Of a stretch of 33,357 nucleotides of DNA, positions 18,205 through 25,337 are shown piece after piece. The first letter of the stretch is position 1. Each line of letters starts with the position of its first letter. The translations under genes and the position numbers were made by a program. This DNA is from Actinomycetales bacterium (lineage in GTDB: Bacteria; Actinomycetota; Actinomycetes; Actinomycetales; Microbacteriaceae). The notes beneath the pieces are model-generated. The model did not search any database and had not been told where the DNA came from. It saw nothing but the letters and a program-made list of their open reading frames with translations. The stretch is from contig JAATGV010000019.1 of assembly GCA_015654475.1 (NCBI GenBank), positions 1-33,357 on the forward strand. The letters run 5' to 3'.

Positions 18205-19244
18205 TACAGGCTCACCCCCAACTGCTGGCTGAACCGCACATCGCCCTCGACGATGTCATGCATATCTGTCACTCCGTTTCGGAACATCAAGGTGCGATCG
18301 ACGCCCATCCCAAACGCAAAACCCGAATACTTCTCCGGATCGATGCCCCCCGAACGCAACACATTCGGGTTGACGACGCCGCATCCGCCCCACTCGATCC
18401 AACCCGGGCCACCCTTTTTGTCGGCAAACCAGACGTCCAACTCGGCGCTTGGCTCGGTGAACGGGAAAAACGCGGGGCGCAGACGGATGCGCGCTTCATC
18501 ACCGAACATGATGCGCGCGAAATGCTCGAGTGTTCCCTTGAGATCGGCCATGGTCAAGCCTTCGTCGACCGCGAGCCCCTCGAACTGGTGGAAGACGGGG
18601 GTATGCGTCGAATCGAGTTCATCCGTGCGATAGACACGGCCAGGGCACAAGACGTAGATCGGAACGTCGCGCTCAAGCATCGAGCGCACCTGGACCGGGG
18701 ATGTGTGGGTTCGCAGCACAAGGTGATCTGACGGTGGATCGACGAAGAACGTGTCCTGCATCGCCCGCGCCGGGTGGTCGGCGTCGAAGTTGAGAGCATC
18801 GAAGTTGAACCATTCGTTCTCGACTTCAGGGCCCTCGGCGATCTCCCAGCCCATCCCGACGAAGATGTCGCAGACCTGATCCTGCAATAACGAGAGCGGG
18901 TGACGTGCGCCTGGGCGCCAAGCGAAGGATGCCTCGGTGACGTCAACGGTCTCGGCCAGGAGCGTGGCTTCCTTCTCCGCGTCGGCGATGGCCGCCTCAC
19001 GCTCGGCATATGCCTTGTTGAGCCGACCACGCGCCTGCCCAACCAGCTTGCCCGCCTCGGCCTTGCTCTCTTTGGGCAGCGAGCCAATGGCCTGATTGAG
19101 TTGGACGATCGGCGAGCCGTCGCCGAGGTGGCGAGACCGGACCGACTTGAGATCGGCAATGGTATTGGCCGCATCGATGGCGGCAAGCGCCTCTTCGACA
19201 GCAGCACTCACAGTTTCAGGATTTACAGCAGTTACGTCAGACAT
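18204..19244 (-). CDS. pheS: phenylalanyl-tRNA synthetase, alpha subunit
   Basis: The 346-aa class II catalytic subunit attaches Phe to tRNA-Phe. It has an N-terminal coiled-coil arm (about 30-100, KSVRSRHLGDGSPIVQLN and following). The catalytic core carries motif 2 in the FHQFEGLAVDEG region, GGCGVVNPNVLRSGGID and motif 3 GFAFGMGVDRTLMFRNGV. The start at 19244 has GAAGG 5 nt upstream; a longer in-frame start at 19295 is less likely. pheT overlaps the stop by 1 nt. No attenuator or T-box was recognised in the 110 nt to the divergent TfoX gene. Confidence 0.97.
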   Translation of the reverse strand: MSDVTAVNPETVSAAVEEALAAIDAANTIADLKSVRSRHLGDGSPIVQLNQAIGSLPKESKAEAGKLVGQARGRLNKAYAEREAAIADAEKEATLLAETVDVTEASFAWRPGARHPLSLLQDQVCDIFVGMGWEIAEGPEVENEWFNFDALNFDADHPARAMQDTFFVDPPSDHLVLRTHTSPVQVRSMLERDVPIYVLCPGRVYRTDELDSTHTPVFHQFEGLAVDEGLTMADLKGTLEHFARIMFGDEARIRLRPAFFPFTEPSAELDVWFADKKGGPGWIEWGGCGVVNPNVLRSGGIDPEKYSGFAFGMGVDRTLMFRNGVTDMHDIVEGDVRFSQQLGVSL

Positions 19245-19342
19245 CGTGCCTTCACAGGGATCGCGGACAACCCAACAAAGTCTACCTGCCTCCACTCACC
19301 AACCCGCATCTGCATGGAGCACTGACGATTTGCTTCTCCCGG

Positions 19343-19348
19343 TAGGCT
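19343..19348 (+). promoter_or_regulatory. -10 box (TAGGCT) ahead of the TfoX-N gene, leaderless
   Basis: TAGGCT ends 6 nt before the ATG at 19355, with no Shine-Dalgarno at a proper distance. This predicts a leaderless mRNA. The -35 is poor. Confidence 0.4.
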
Positions 19349-19354
19349 TTCGAC

Positions 19355-19681
19355 ATGGCCACAAGCGATGATGCAATTGCCCGAGTGCTATCAGCACTTG
19401 AACCGCTCCCGATCACAGCCAAGAAAATGTTCGGCGAATACGCTCTCTATCTCGATGGCAAGATTCCCGCTTTCGTGACCGACGGCGTGCTCGCACTCAA
19501 GATCACCACGCACCAGGATCCACGGCTCACTCCCGCCATCCACGGTGAGGCATATCCGGGTTCGAAACCGTACTACCGCATCCCCGACGAATGGCTTGAT
19601 GACACCGAGTGGCTGCATGAAGTCGTCGCCATCACCGCGGCGCTGGTCGAAGCGCCGAAGCCGAGGAAATCCCGGAAGTAA
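19355..19681 (+). CDS. TfoX N-terminal domain protein
   Basis: This 108-aa protein matches the TfoX/Sxy N-terminal domain: KKMFGEYALYLDGKIPAFVT near residues 23-42, then LALKIT, GEAYPGSKPYYRIPDEWLDD and a C-terminal helix. It lacks the C-terminal TfoX domain found in the competence regulator, so a role in DNA uptake should not be assumed. Such single-domain proteins are common in actinobacteria and have no defined function. The last ten residues are basic (KPRKSRK). It is divergent from pheST and followed by a 404-nt non-coding region. Confidence 0.88.
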   Translation: MATSDDAIARVLSALEPLPITAKKMFGEYALYLDGKIPAFVTDGVLALKITTHQDPRLTPAIHGEAYPGSKPYYRIPDEWLDDTEWLHEVVAITAALVEAPKPRKSRK

Positions 19682-19854
19682 CACACTGCAGTCATTCCGG
19701 CGACTGACAGCATCTCCAATCCGCTAACGGCCGCAGCACAGTCAATCGGTAGCTAACTCAGCCATTCCGCACCAAAGTGATGCGGTACATCGGCGCACGA
19801 ACCCGACGACTCAGCCGAAACCCACGACTCCGCTACCACGCATTAGGGGGCACG

Positions 19855-19880
19855 GGCGCCAAAAGTGCGCCTAAGGCGCC
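19855..19880. terminator. alternative GC hairpins downstream of the TfoX-N gene
   Basis: GGCGCC occurs at 19855-19860 and 19875-19880 and can pair across 14 nt. Alternatively GCGCC-TAA-GGCGC (19867-19879) forms a tight local stem. It could be a terminator for the upstream gene; there is no U-tract. Confidence 0.4.
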
Positions 19881-19917
19881 CTTGAGGTCCGCCTGCCCTG
19901 ACAAAAACAGAGAAAAG

Positions 19918-19952
19918 TTGCATAAAGTCGCACAATATGGCGTAATATGGCA
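19918..19952 (+). promoter_or_regulatory. PTS operon promoter with 10-bp-phased operator repeats
   Basis: GCATAAAGTC, GCACAATATG and GCGTAATATG follow each other without a gap at 19920, 19930 and 19940, and GCAT recurs at 19950. The consensus is GCRTAATATG with a period of exactly 10 bp. TTGCAT (19918-19923) and TAATAT (19943-19948), 19 bp apart, could be the -35 and -10. The same unit and the same hexamer layout occur before the second aldolase gene at 24135-24177, so a shared DeoR-type regulator is inferred. Confidence 0.6.
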
Positions 19953-20085
19953 TCCACAAGCAGACTCGACGACGAGACTGCCGACTCCACGGGCATGCAG
20001 CAGTGACGCGCAACCAGAAGAGCCAAAATTCGACGTCGAGTTCGAAACCTCAGTCAGGCATCGTCCCCATGCCAAAGGAGCAACT

Positions 20086-20559
20086 ATGACGGTCACGCCA
20101 CCCCTCGATATGACAGCGGTGATCCATCCAGAACTCATAGCCCTGGACATCGCAGCGCAAACCAAACATGAGGCCATCCACGAAATCTCCCATTTACTCT
20201 TTCGTGAGGGCTATGTCACCGACCCCGGCGCATTCGCTGCCGACGTCGAGGCCAGGGAACTCGAAGGTCCGACAGGGCTCGGACAAGGAGTAGCCATTCC
20301 GCATGGAAAATCCCCGGCGGTCACCCGGACCACTCTCGCCATAGCCACCGTCGCCAATCCCCTCGCCTGGGAATCGCTCGACGACGAACTCATCTCCATC
20401 ATCATCCTGTTCGCGGTGCGTGACGACGACGCAGAGACCGTACACATCAGGCTCCTGCAGAAGGTCGCGGTACTGCTCGCACACGACGAGTTCATCGCAT
20501 CACTGCACACAGCCAAGACGGCTGAGGAGATCGCGAACCTCTTCACACGAACGGCTTAG
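20086..20559 (+). CDS. PTS system, fructose-family EIIA component
   Basis: This 157-aa phosphotransfer protein of the fructose/mannitol EIIA type (PTS_EIIA_2) accepts phosphate from HPr on His73 in GVAIPHGKS and passes it to EIIB. It shows the family's KHEAIHEISHLL start, the GPTGLGQGVAIPH strand-loop and the closing VHIRLLQKVAVLL helix. The ATG at 20086 has AAAGGAG 5 nt upstream. A possible longer frame from 19777 is rejected because it would translate the operator region. It is the first gene of a IIA-IIB-IIC-aldolase operon; its TAG stop lies in the Shine-Dalgarno of the IIB gene. Confidence 0.93.
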   Translation: MTVTPPLDMTAVIHPELIALDIAAQTKHEAIHEISHLLFREGYVTDPGAFAADVEARELEGPTGLGQGVAIPHGKSPAVTRTTLAIATVANPLAWESLDDELISIIILFAVRDDDAETVHIRLLQKVAVLLAHDEFIASLHTAKTAEEIANLFTRTA

Positions 20560-20569
20560 GAGGCCACGC

Positions 20570-20881
20570 ATGAACATCGTCGGAGTCGCCGCGTGCACAT
20601 CAGGCATCGCACACACCTACATCGCCAGAGAAAAGATCCTCACCGCCGCCCAAGCACTGGGATGGACGGCGCATATCGAGACGCAGGGAACCATCGGCAC
20701 CGAGAACGAGCTCACAGCTGAGCAGATCTCTCAATCCGATTTCGTTCTGCTCGCCGTTGACATCAAGATCGGCGGCACCGAGCGCTTCAGCGGCAAGAAA
20801 GTCGTCGAGATCGACACAAACACTGCCATCAAATCCCCAACCAAAGTGCTGCAGGCGATCGCAGCCAATCTGAACAAGTAA
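20570..20881 (+). CDS. PTS system, fructose-family EIIB component
   Basis: This 103-aa EIIB of the fructose type carries the phosphocysteine at Cys9 in VAACTSGIAHTY. The usual family sequence is ACPTGIAHT, so the Pro after Cys is Thr here and the next residue is Ser, a modest variation. It also has the ETQGTIG segment conserved in these domains (about 39-45). AGGAGG precedes the ATG by 6 nt and overlaps the IIA stop. Separate IIA, IIB and IIC proteins, rather than the FruA fusion, are typical of PTS for sugars other than fructose or of FrwABC-like systems; the true substrate cannot be read. Confidence 0.92.
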   Translation: MNIVGVAACTSGIAHTYIAREKILTAAQALGWTAHIETQGTIGTENELTAEQISQSDFVLLAVDIKIGGTERFSGKKVVEIDTNTAIKSPTKVLQAIAANLNK

Positions 20882-20920
20882 CCCAACGCCAACCATTTAT
20901 TCACAGGAGTGCACAGAACA

Positions 20921-22030
20921 ATGTCGTCTCACCGCCCTAACCTGCAACTGAAGAAACACGCCCTCACAGCAATCTCATACATGCTCCCCCTCGTTGTCGC
21001 GGCGGGCCTGCTCATCGCCATCGGAAACCTCTCTGGTGGATCCGTGATCACTGATTACTCGGCGAGCTACAACTGGGCCGATGCAATGGTCAGCCTCGGC
21101 GTACTCGGCATGGGCCTTCTCCCGCCCGTCATCTCGGCAGGCATCGCCTTCTCCATCGCCGACAGGCCTGGCATCGCGCCAGGCCTGATGATGGGTCTCA
21201 TCGCTCATTCCATCGGCGCCGGATTCCTCGGAGGCATGCTCGGCGGCTATCTGGTCGGGTACCTCGTGCTCTGGATGAAGAACAACGTCAAGGTCCCAAG
21301 GTGGGCCGAAGGCCTCATGCCGATGATGATCATCCCCCTGGTGTCGACACTGATCGTGGGAACTCTGATGTATTTCGTGGTCGGCATTCCCATCGTCTGG
21401 GCGACCAATGCATTGACGGACTTCTTGACCGGGCTGCAGGGTGCCGGATCATTCCTCTTCGGCATGATCATGGGGGGCATGGCGGCCTTCGACTTCGGTG
21501 GCCCCGTCAACAAGGTGGCTTCTCTCTTCGCCGACGGCATGCTCCTGGAAGGCGTCAAAGAACCTGAGGCAGTGAAGATCCTCGCGTCGATGGTGCCACC
21601 CTTCGGCGTGGGGATATCTTGGGCACTCAGTCACTGGTTCCGCAAGCCGATCTACTCGTTCCAAGAGAGGGACAACATCAAGATCGCCCTGCCAATGGGC
21701 GTATGCATGATCACCGAGGGTGTCATCCCCATCGCCGCTGTCGACATCGTTCGCGTGGTCTTTGCATGCACCACCGGAGCGGCCATCGGCGGCGGCTTCT
21801 CGATGCTCTGGGGTATCGGAAGTCCCGTGCCGTCCGGTGGGTTGTTCATCGTGCCGACGATGACCAACCCGCTGATGTTCATGAGCGCCCTTGCCATCGG
21901 GTCCGTCATCACGGGCATCCTCCTGTTCCTGACCAAGAAGCGCCTCTCGCCCGAGGACCTGCAGAACCAGGCATCCATCAACGCGGAAGATGAGGCCGAG
22001 GTGGACGTGTCCTCTATCAAATTCTCTTAA
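20921..22030 (+). CDS. PTS system, fructose-family EIIC permease
   Basis: This 369-aa integral membrane permease is the sugar-translocating unit of the fructose-type PTS. It opens with HALTAISYMLPLVVAAGLLI, the standard start of EIIC-Fru. It has GFLGGMLGGYLVGY, the GGMAAFDFGGPVNK motif, the CMITEGVIPIA sugar-site segment and about eight to nine membrane helices. The C-terminal 35 residues are hydrophilic and acidic. AGGAG lies 11 nt before the ATG, a long spacing; a GTG at 20909 overlaps that Shine-Dalgarno and is less likely. The gap to the aldolase gene is 59 nt. Confidence 0.94.
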   Translation: MSSHRPNLQLKKHALTAISYMLPLVVAAGLLIAIGNLSGGSVITDYSASYNWADAMVSLGVLGMGLLPPVISAGIAFSIADRPGIAPGLMMGLIAHSIGAGFLGGMLGGYLVGYLVLWMKNNVKVPRWAEGLMPMMIIPLVSTLIVGTLMYFVVGIPIVWATNALTDFLTGLQGAGSFLFGMIMGGMAAFDFGGPVNKVASLFADGMLLEGVKEPEAVKILASMVPPFGVGISWALSHWFRKPIYSFQERDNIKIALPMGVCMITEGVIPIAAVDIVRVVFACTTGAAIGGGFSMLWGIGSPVPSGGLFIVPTMTNPLMFMSALAIGSVITGILLFLTKKRLSPEDLQNQASINAEDEAEVDVSSIKFS

Positions 22031-22089
22031 TCCCCTCATCCGCGCCGCACAGCGGCGATGAAGCACCATTCGAAGGAGAGTGAATCAGG

Positions 22090-22950
22090 ATGTACGTTCC
22101 CATGGGAGCCATGCTGAACCGGGCGAACGACCACGGCTATGCCATACTCGCCGTAAACGCGCTCAGTATCGAGACCATGATGTCCATCATCTCGGCCGCG
22201 GAACAGGTACGGTCTCCGATCATCATCGACCTGTACCAGGAGCATCTTCGTGGCCATGTCGACTTTCGGTACCTCATACCGGCGGCGATCCAGCTTGCTC
22301 ACGAGTCGTTCGTGCCCGTAGCGGTCAACCTCGACCATGGCAAAGACCCCGACTACGTGCGGCGCGCCATCCACGGCGGCTTTCTCAGCGTGATGATGGA
22401 TGCGTCTGAGTCCCCATACGAGCAGAATCTTGCGACGGTGCGTGATCTCGTGCAGTTCGCCAAGCCCTACGGTGCGTCCGTCGAGGCCGAGCTCGGAGGC
22501 ATGGGTGCGGTTGCCGGTGGCCAGTTCACCGACGACTCGATGTTCACGGATCCCGATCAGGCCGAGGCCTTCGTTACGACAACGGGCGTGGATGCGCTGG
22601 CGATCTCGTACGGCTCAAGCCACGGCACGTTTCCGGACGGATACGTGCCAGAGTTCCGCTTCGACGTCCTGGAGGCGGTGAAACGGAAGGCCCGGATTCC
22701 CCTTGTGCTGCACGGCGGGTCCGGAAGCGGGGAAGAAAACCTTCGCACCTCCGTGAAGCTCGGCATCAACAAGATCAACATGGGCGCAGATTTCATGCGT
22801 GCAAACGTCCTGAGCCTGCAACACTCGCTCGTGGCGGCGCCTGACATCGAGTACATGGATCTTCTGCATGGCACGCTTGCGGCGGGAACGGATCTGGTTC
22901 TGCGCTACCTCAGTCTGACCGGGTCGGAGGGCGAGGCAAATCGAGGCTAG
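22090..22950 (+). CDS. class II ketose-(bis)phosphate aldolase, first copy
   Basis: This 286-aa zinc-dependent aldolase is of the fructose/tagatose-bisphosphate type (GatY/KbaY/Fba class II). The active-site residues are visible: catalytic Asp82 and zinc His83 in NLDHGKD, zinc His179 in YGSSHGTFP, zinc His208 in LVLHGGSGSG, and NKINMGAD for phosphate binding. It would cleave a ketose phosphate to DHAP and an aldehyde. GAAGGAG stands about 13 nt before the ATG. It ends the PTS operon and shares the general layout, but not close identity, with the second aldolase gene at 24336. The stop is followed by a large inverted-repeat structure. Confidence 0.93.
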   Translation: MYVPMGAMLNRANDHGYAILAVNALSIETMMSIISAAEQVRSPIIIDLYQEHLRGHVDFRYLIPAAIQLAHESFVPVAVNLDHGKDPDYVRRAIHGGFLSVMMDASESPYEQNLATVRDLVQFAKPYGASVEAELGGMGAVAGGQFTDDSMFTDPDQAEAFVTTTGVDALAISYGSSHGTFPDGYVPEFRFDVLEAVKRKARIPLVLHGGSGSGEENLRTSVKLGINKINMGADFMRANVLSLQHSLVAAPDIEYMDLLHGTLAAGTDLVLRYLSLTGSEGEANRG

Positions 22951-22957
22951 CGCCAAG

Positions 22958-23075
22958 CGCTGACGCCGTTGGGCCCGGCTAGCACGTTCGCGCGCACCGG
23001 GCCCAACTCGTGCGCAGCCGGCCTCCTTGACATGCGGGATGTGCCGGCGGCGAGTAATGACGAAGGGCGTCAGCG
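22958..23075. terminator. nested hairpins, possible three-way junction, between convergent aldolase and deoR genes
   Basis: An outer 10-bp stem (CGCTGACGCC at 22958 with GGCGTCAGCG at 23066) encloses two arms. One is a perfect 11-bp stem, GTTGGGCCCGG (22968) with CCGGGCCCAAC (22997). The other is CTCG/CGAG, GCCGGC/GCCGGC and ACAT/ATGT (23007-23054). The outer 3' strand covers the deoR stop codon. It is probably a bidirectional terminator, unusually large for that role. Confidence 0.6.
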
Positions 23076-23927
23076 ACTTCGCGCGGAAGCGCCCGTCGCG
23101 CCTGGGTAGACGACCTCTACCTGCGCCTCTGCAAGAGCATGCAGGAGATCTCCAGACGGCCGGCGCTCAGTGATGAGATAGTCGGCGGCGGCCAGATCGT
23201 CGATCTGCGCGAGAAGACGACGCTCGAACTTCGACGAATCGGCAAGGACGACTACCTTCGACGCACACCTCATCATCTGATGCATCATCTCGGCCTCCTC
23301 CAGGCTGTTCGTCGAGAATCCGGTTTCTGCGGAGACAGCGCCTACGCCGATGATGCTGATGTCGCAGTGAATGGCGATGGCCTCACTGCCCCGAGCCATC
23401 TTGAATCCGACGGGACCGATGGTGCTCTGGGCGATTGGCGCGACCGAGCCCCCGATCATATAGAGATCGCGGACGGATGTCATCGGCAGTTCGGTCGGCA
23501 GACGAAGATTGTTCGTGACGATGTGCAACCCGGTCTTGTTCTTCAGGTGCATACCTACCGCCATGGTGGTGGTTCCGCCGTTGATGATGACCGAAGCCCC
23601 GTCTGGCACAAGCTGAGCAGCGAGCTTGCCGATGACGTTCTTCGCCTCGGCGTTGAGGGTGAGCCTTGCGTCGACACCGGCGTCAGAGCGAGGGATGAGC
23701 GACTGGCTGATCGCGCCGCCGCGCGCACGAACAATCGACCCCTCAAGATGCAATTCGTCCAGATCGCGCCGAATCGTGTCGGACGAGACCCCGAAGTGTT
23801 TGGCAAGCGAGGCCACGGTCGCCTGCCCTACCTCGTCGACGTATGCGACCACATCGGCCTTACGCGTCGCCGGCAGCAACGATCGCTGCTCCCCGCCTTC
23901 AGGCTCTTCGGCACTGATCGTTCGCAT
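23070..23927 (-). CDS. DeoR-family transcriptional regulator of the PTS/aldolase genes
   Basis: This 285-aa regulator has an N-terminal DeoR HTH (VASLAKHFGVSSDTIRRDLDEL near residues 38-60, then LEGSIVRARGGAI) and a DeoRC sugar-phosphate-sensing domain (NGGTTTMAVGMHL, GFKMARGSEAIAIHCDISIIGVGAV, ADSSKFERR). Members repress sugar genes and are released by a phosphorylated intermediate. It lies convergent to the PTS/aldolase operon and divergent from the second aldolase gene, the normal place for their regulator. The ATG at 23927 is chosen for its GAGAGG upstream; longer starts would run into the operator-like region. Confidence 0.9.
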   Translation of the reverse strand: MRTISAEEPEGGEQRSLLPATRKADVVAYVDEVGQATVASLAKHFGVSSDTIRRDLDELHLEGSIVRARGGAISQSLIPRSDAGVDARLTLNAEAKNVIGKLAAQLVPDGASVIINGGTTTMAVGMHLKNKTGLHIVTNNLRLPTELPMTSVRDLYMIGGSVAPIAQSTIGPVGFKMARGSEAIAIHCDISIIGVGAVSAETGFSTNSLEEAEMMHQMMRCASKVVVLADSSKFERRLLAQIDDLAAADYLITERRPSGDLLHALAEAQVEVVYPGATGASARSR

Positions 23928-23995
23928 CCCCGGCCACCTCTCTTTTCTCACCACATGGATTGAGGCACGCATTCGCTTATCGCTCGTAACTTTGT

Positions 23996-24103
23996 GCGCC
24001 AATTTGCACGCACATGAGTGTATTTACGTTCTCTCGCGGTGGATCTTGCATGGAACTTGCCTCAATTATCGCACCGGCCTGCCAGTTTGCGTCAATTTCA
24101 CGC
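23996..24103. repeat. two copies of GCGYCAATTT(G)CACGC upstream of deoR
   Basis: GCGCCAATTTGCACGC at 23996-24011 and GCGTCAATTTCACGC at 24089-24103 match apart from one base and a one-base insertion. They lie about 93 bp apart on the deoR side of the intergenic region. They could be sites for autoregulation. Confidence 0.4.
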
Positions 24104-24134
24104 TGCGGCCTCGGTTGCACGGCACATGAAAGTG

Positions 24135-24177
24135 GCGTAATCTTGCATTTACACGCATAAACATGCGTATTATTGCA
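24135..24177 (+). promoter_or_regulatory. 10-bp-phased operator array and promoter of the second aldolase gene
   Basis: Decamers start at 24135 (GCGTAATCTT), 24145 (GCATTTACAC), 24155 (GCATAAACAT) and 24165 (GCGTATTATT), and GCAT recurs at 24175. Five GCR triplets are thus spaced exactly 10 bp apart. TTGCAT (24144-24149) and TATTAT (24169-24174) are 19 bp apart, as at the PTS promoter. This is the best-supported operator for the DeoR regulator. Confidence 0.6.
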
Positions 24178-24335
24178 TCGAGGATGTGATGGTTCCGTGT
24201 CGGTACACCCGAAGGACGGTTGGCGTCATCGCAGACGCCATTGCCCCGATAAGCGTTGGCTCGACGACGAACGACCGCGAGAGCATCCACCCACGACGTA
24301 ATTCCGCACAACTAATCGAAGAGGAAGTACCATCC

Positions 24336-25193
24336 ATGCTGCTCACCGGCAAAGACCTGCTGGCCGTCGCCAATGCCAACAATTTCGCCGTTCCCGCCTT
24401 CAACGTCAGCGACTACGCCATGCTGAACGGGCTCTTTGCCATCAGCGAAGAACGCGAGTCGCCGTTCATCATCGCCATCCACCCAGACGAGCTCAGCCAC
24501 ATCGGAGTCGACATACTCCCCGCCATCATTCAGAAGGCGCATCGGTCATCCGTTCCCGTCGCCATCCACCTCGACCACGGTGCCACGTATGAGCAGGTGC
24601 TCACCGCCATTCAAAGTGGGTTCACCTCAGTCATGCTCGACGCCTCGCTGACACCGTTCGACGACAACGTCGCCATCGTGAAAAAAGTGGCCGATGCTGC
24701 TCACGCCGTCGGGCTTTCGGTCGAGGCAGAACTCGGCACGATCGGAAAGCTCGACGAGGAAGCAGAAGAAGGCGGCGAGATCATCTACACCGTTCCAGCC
24801 GACGCCGTGCGATTCGTGGAGTTGACGGGCACCGACTCACTCGCCATCGCCATCGGCACAAGCCACGGGCTGTATCCGGCGAACCTGAAGCCCGAGCTCA
24901 AGATCGATCTGCTGAAGGAGATCAAGGCATTGCTTCCGATCCCGCTCGTACTCCACGGCGGCTCCGGCAACCCCGACGAAGAAATCGCCAAAGCAGTCGC
25001 CAATGGCATCAACAAGATCAACATCTCAAGCGACATCAAGGCCTCGTATCACAAAAAGATGCGGGAGGTCCTCGCCGACCTGTCGATGCGCGAGCCGAAC
25101 ACCATCCAGCCTCCCTGCATTGAGGCGATGAAGGTTACAGCAGCGGAGAAGATCGACCTGTTCCAGGCCGCAGGAAAGGCACGCCTCTACTGA
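24336..25193 (+). CDS. class II ketose-(bis)phosphate aldolase, second copy
   Basis: This 285-aa zinc-dependent aldolase belongs to the same superfamily as the gene at 22090 but differs widely in sequence. It has catalytic Asp80 and zinc His81 in HLDHGATYE, His177 in GTSHGLYP, His207 in LVLHGGSGNP, and NKINISSDIK for phosphate. The SVEAELGTIG segment is typical of tagatose/fructose-bisphosphate aldolases. GAGGAAG precedes the ATG at 24336; an earlier in-frame ATG at 24186 would translate the operator and leader. It may cleave a different intermediate from the first copy, or the two may differ in expression. Confidence 0.93.
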   Translation: MLLTGKDLLAVANANNFAVPAFNVSDYAMLNGLFAISEERESPFIIAIHPDELSHIGVDILPAIIQKAHRSSVPVAIHLDHGATYEQVLTAIQSGFTSVMLDASLTPFDDNVAIVKKVADAAHAVGLSVEAELGTIGKLDEEAEEGGEIIYTVPADAVRFVELTGTDSLAIAIGTSHGLYPANLKPELKIDLLKEIKALLPIPLVLHGGSGNPDEEIAKAVANGINKINISSDIKASYHKKMREVLADLSMREPNTIQPPCIEAMKVTAAEKIDLFQAAGKARLY

Positions 25194-25211
25194 CGCCAAG
25201 AAGCTGCTGCC

Positions 25212-25268
25212 GAGAGCGTCGGGTGCTGCGTCTCCCCTCACAGAGCGGAGCCGGGCACCGACGCTCTC
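25212..25268. terminator. long hairpin terminator between convergent aldolase and patatin genes
   Basis: GAGAGCGTCGG(G)TGC at 25212-25226 pairs with GCACCGACGCTCTC at 25255-25268 over 14 bp with one bulged G. A second CTCC/GGAG pairing lies in the loop. It has no U-tract and lies between two convergent genes. Confidence 0.65.
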
Positions 25269-25337
25269 GTACGCACAGCACAGCACGGATACCGCGTAGG
25301 GCTCTGATTTCGGCACGTGAGAATGCAGCACAGCTGT

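Larger units (their letters stand above)
19682..20085. other. non-coding region ahead of the PTS operon
   Basis: No gene is visible in these 404 bases. They hold a pair of GGCGCC-containing hairpins (19855-19880) that may end the TfoX transcript, the 10-bp-periodic candidate operator and promoter at 19918-19952, and a leader of about 130 nt with AAAGGAG at 20074-20080 serving the IIA start. A long in-frame upstream extension of the IIA gene exists but has no family similarity. Confidence 0.6.
23928..24335. other. non-coding region between deoR and the second aldolase gene
   Basis: About 400 bases with no convincing gene. Two related motifs (GCGYCAATTT followed by CACGC) lie at 23996-24010 and 24089-24103, and the 10-bp-periodic array is at 24135-24177. 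Promoters for both divergent genes must be here. Confidence 0.55.

Noticed and set aside
16699-18633. A 644-codon open frame on the plus strand opposite pheT and pheS
   Set aside because: It spans two well-identified minus-strand genes, has an Arg/His-rich, family-less sequence and no ribosome site. It is a by-product of GC-rich codon usage. The 484-codon frame opposite tyrS and the 427-codon frame opposite argD are the same effect.
19245-19354. T-box or attenuator for pheST
   Set aside because: The region is short and shows no T-box core, specifier stem or Phe-rich leader peptide.
19777-20085. N-terminal extension of the EIIA gene from an upstream ATG
   Set aside because: It would encode 103 residues with no family similarity and would cover the operator array, whereas AAAGGAG precedes the ATG at 20086.
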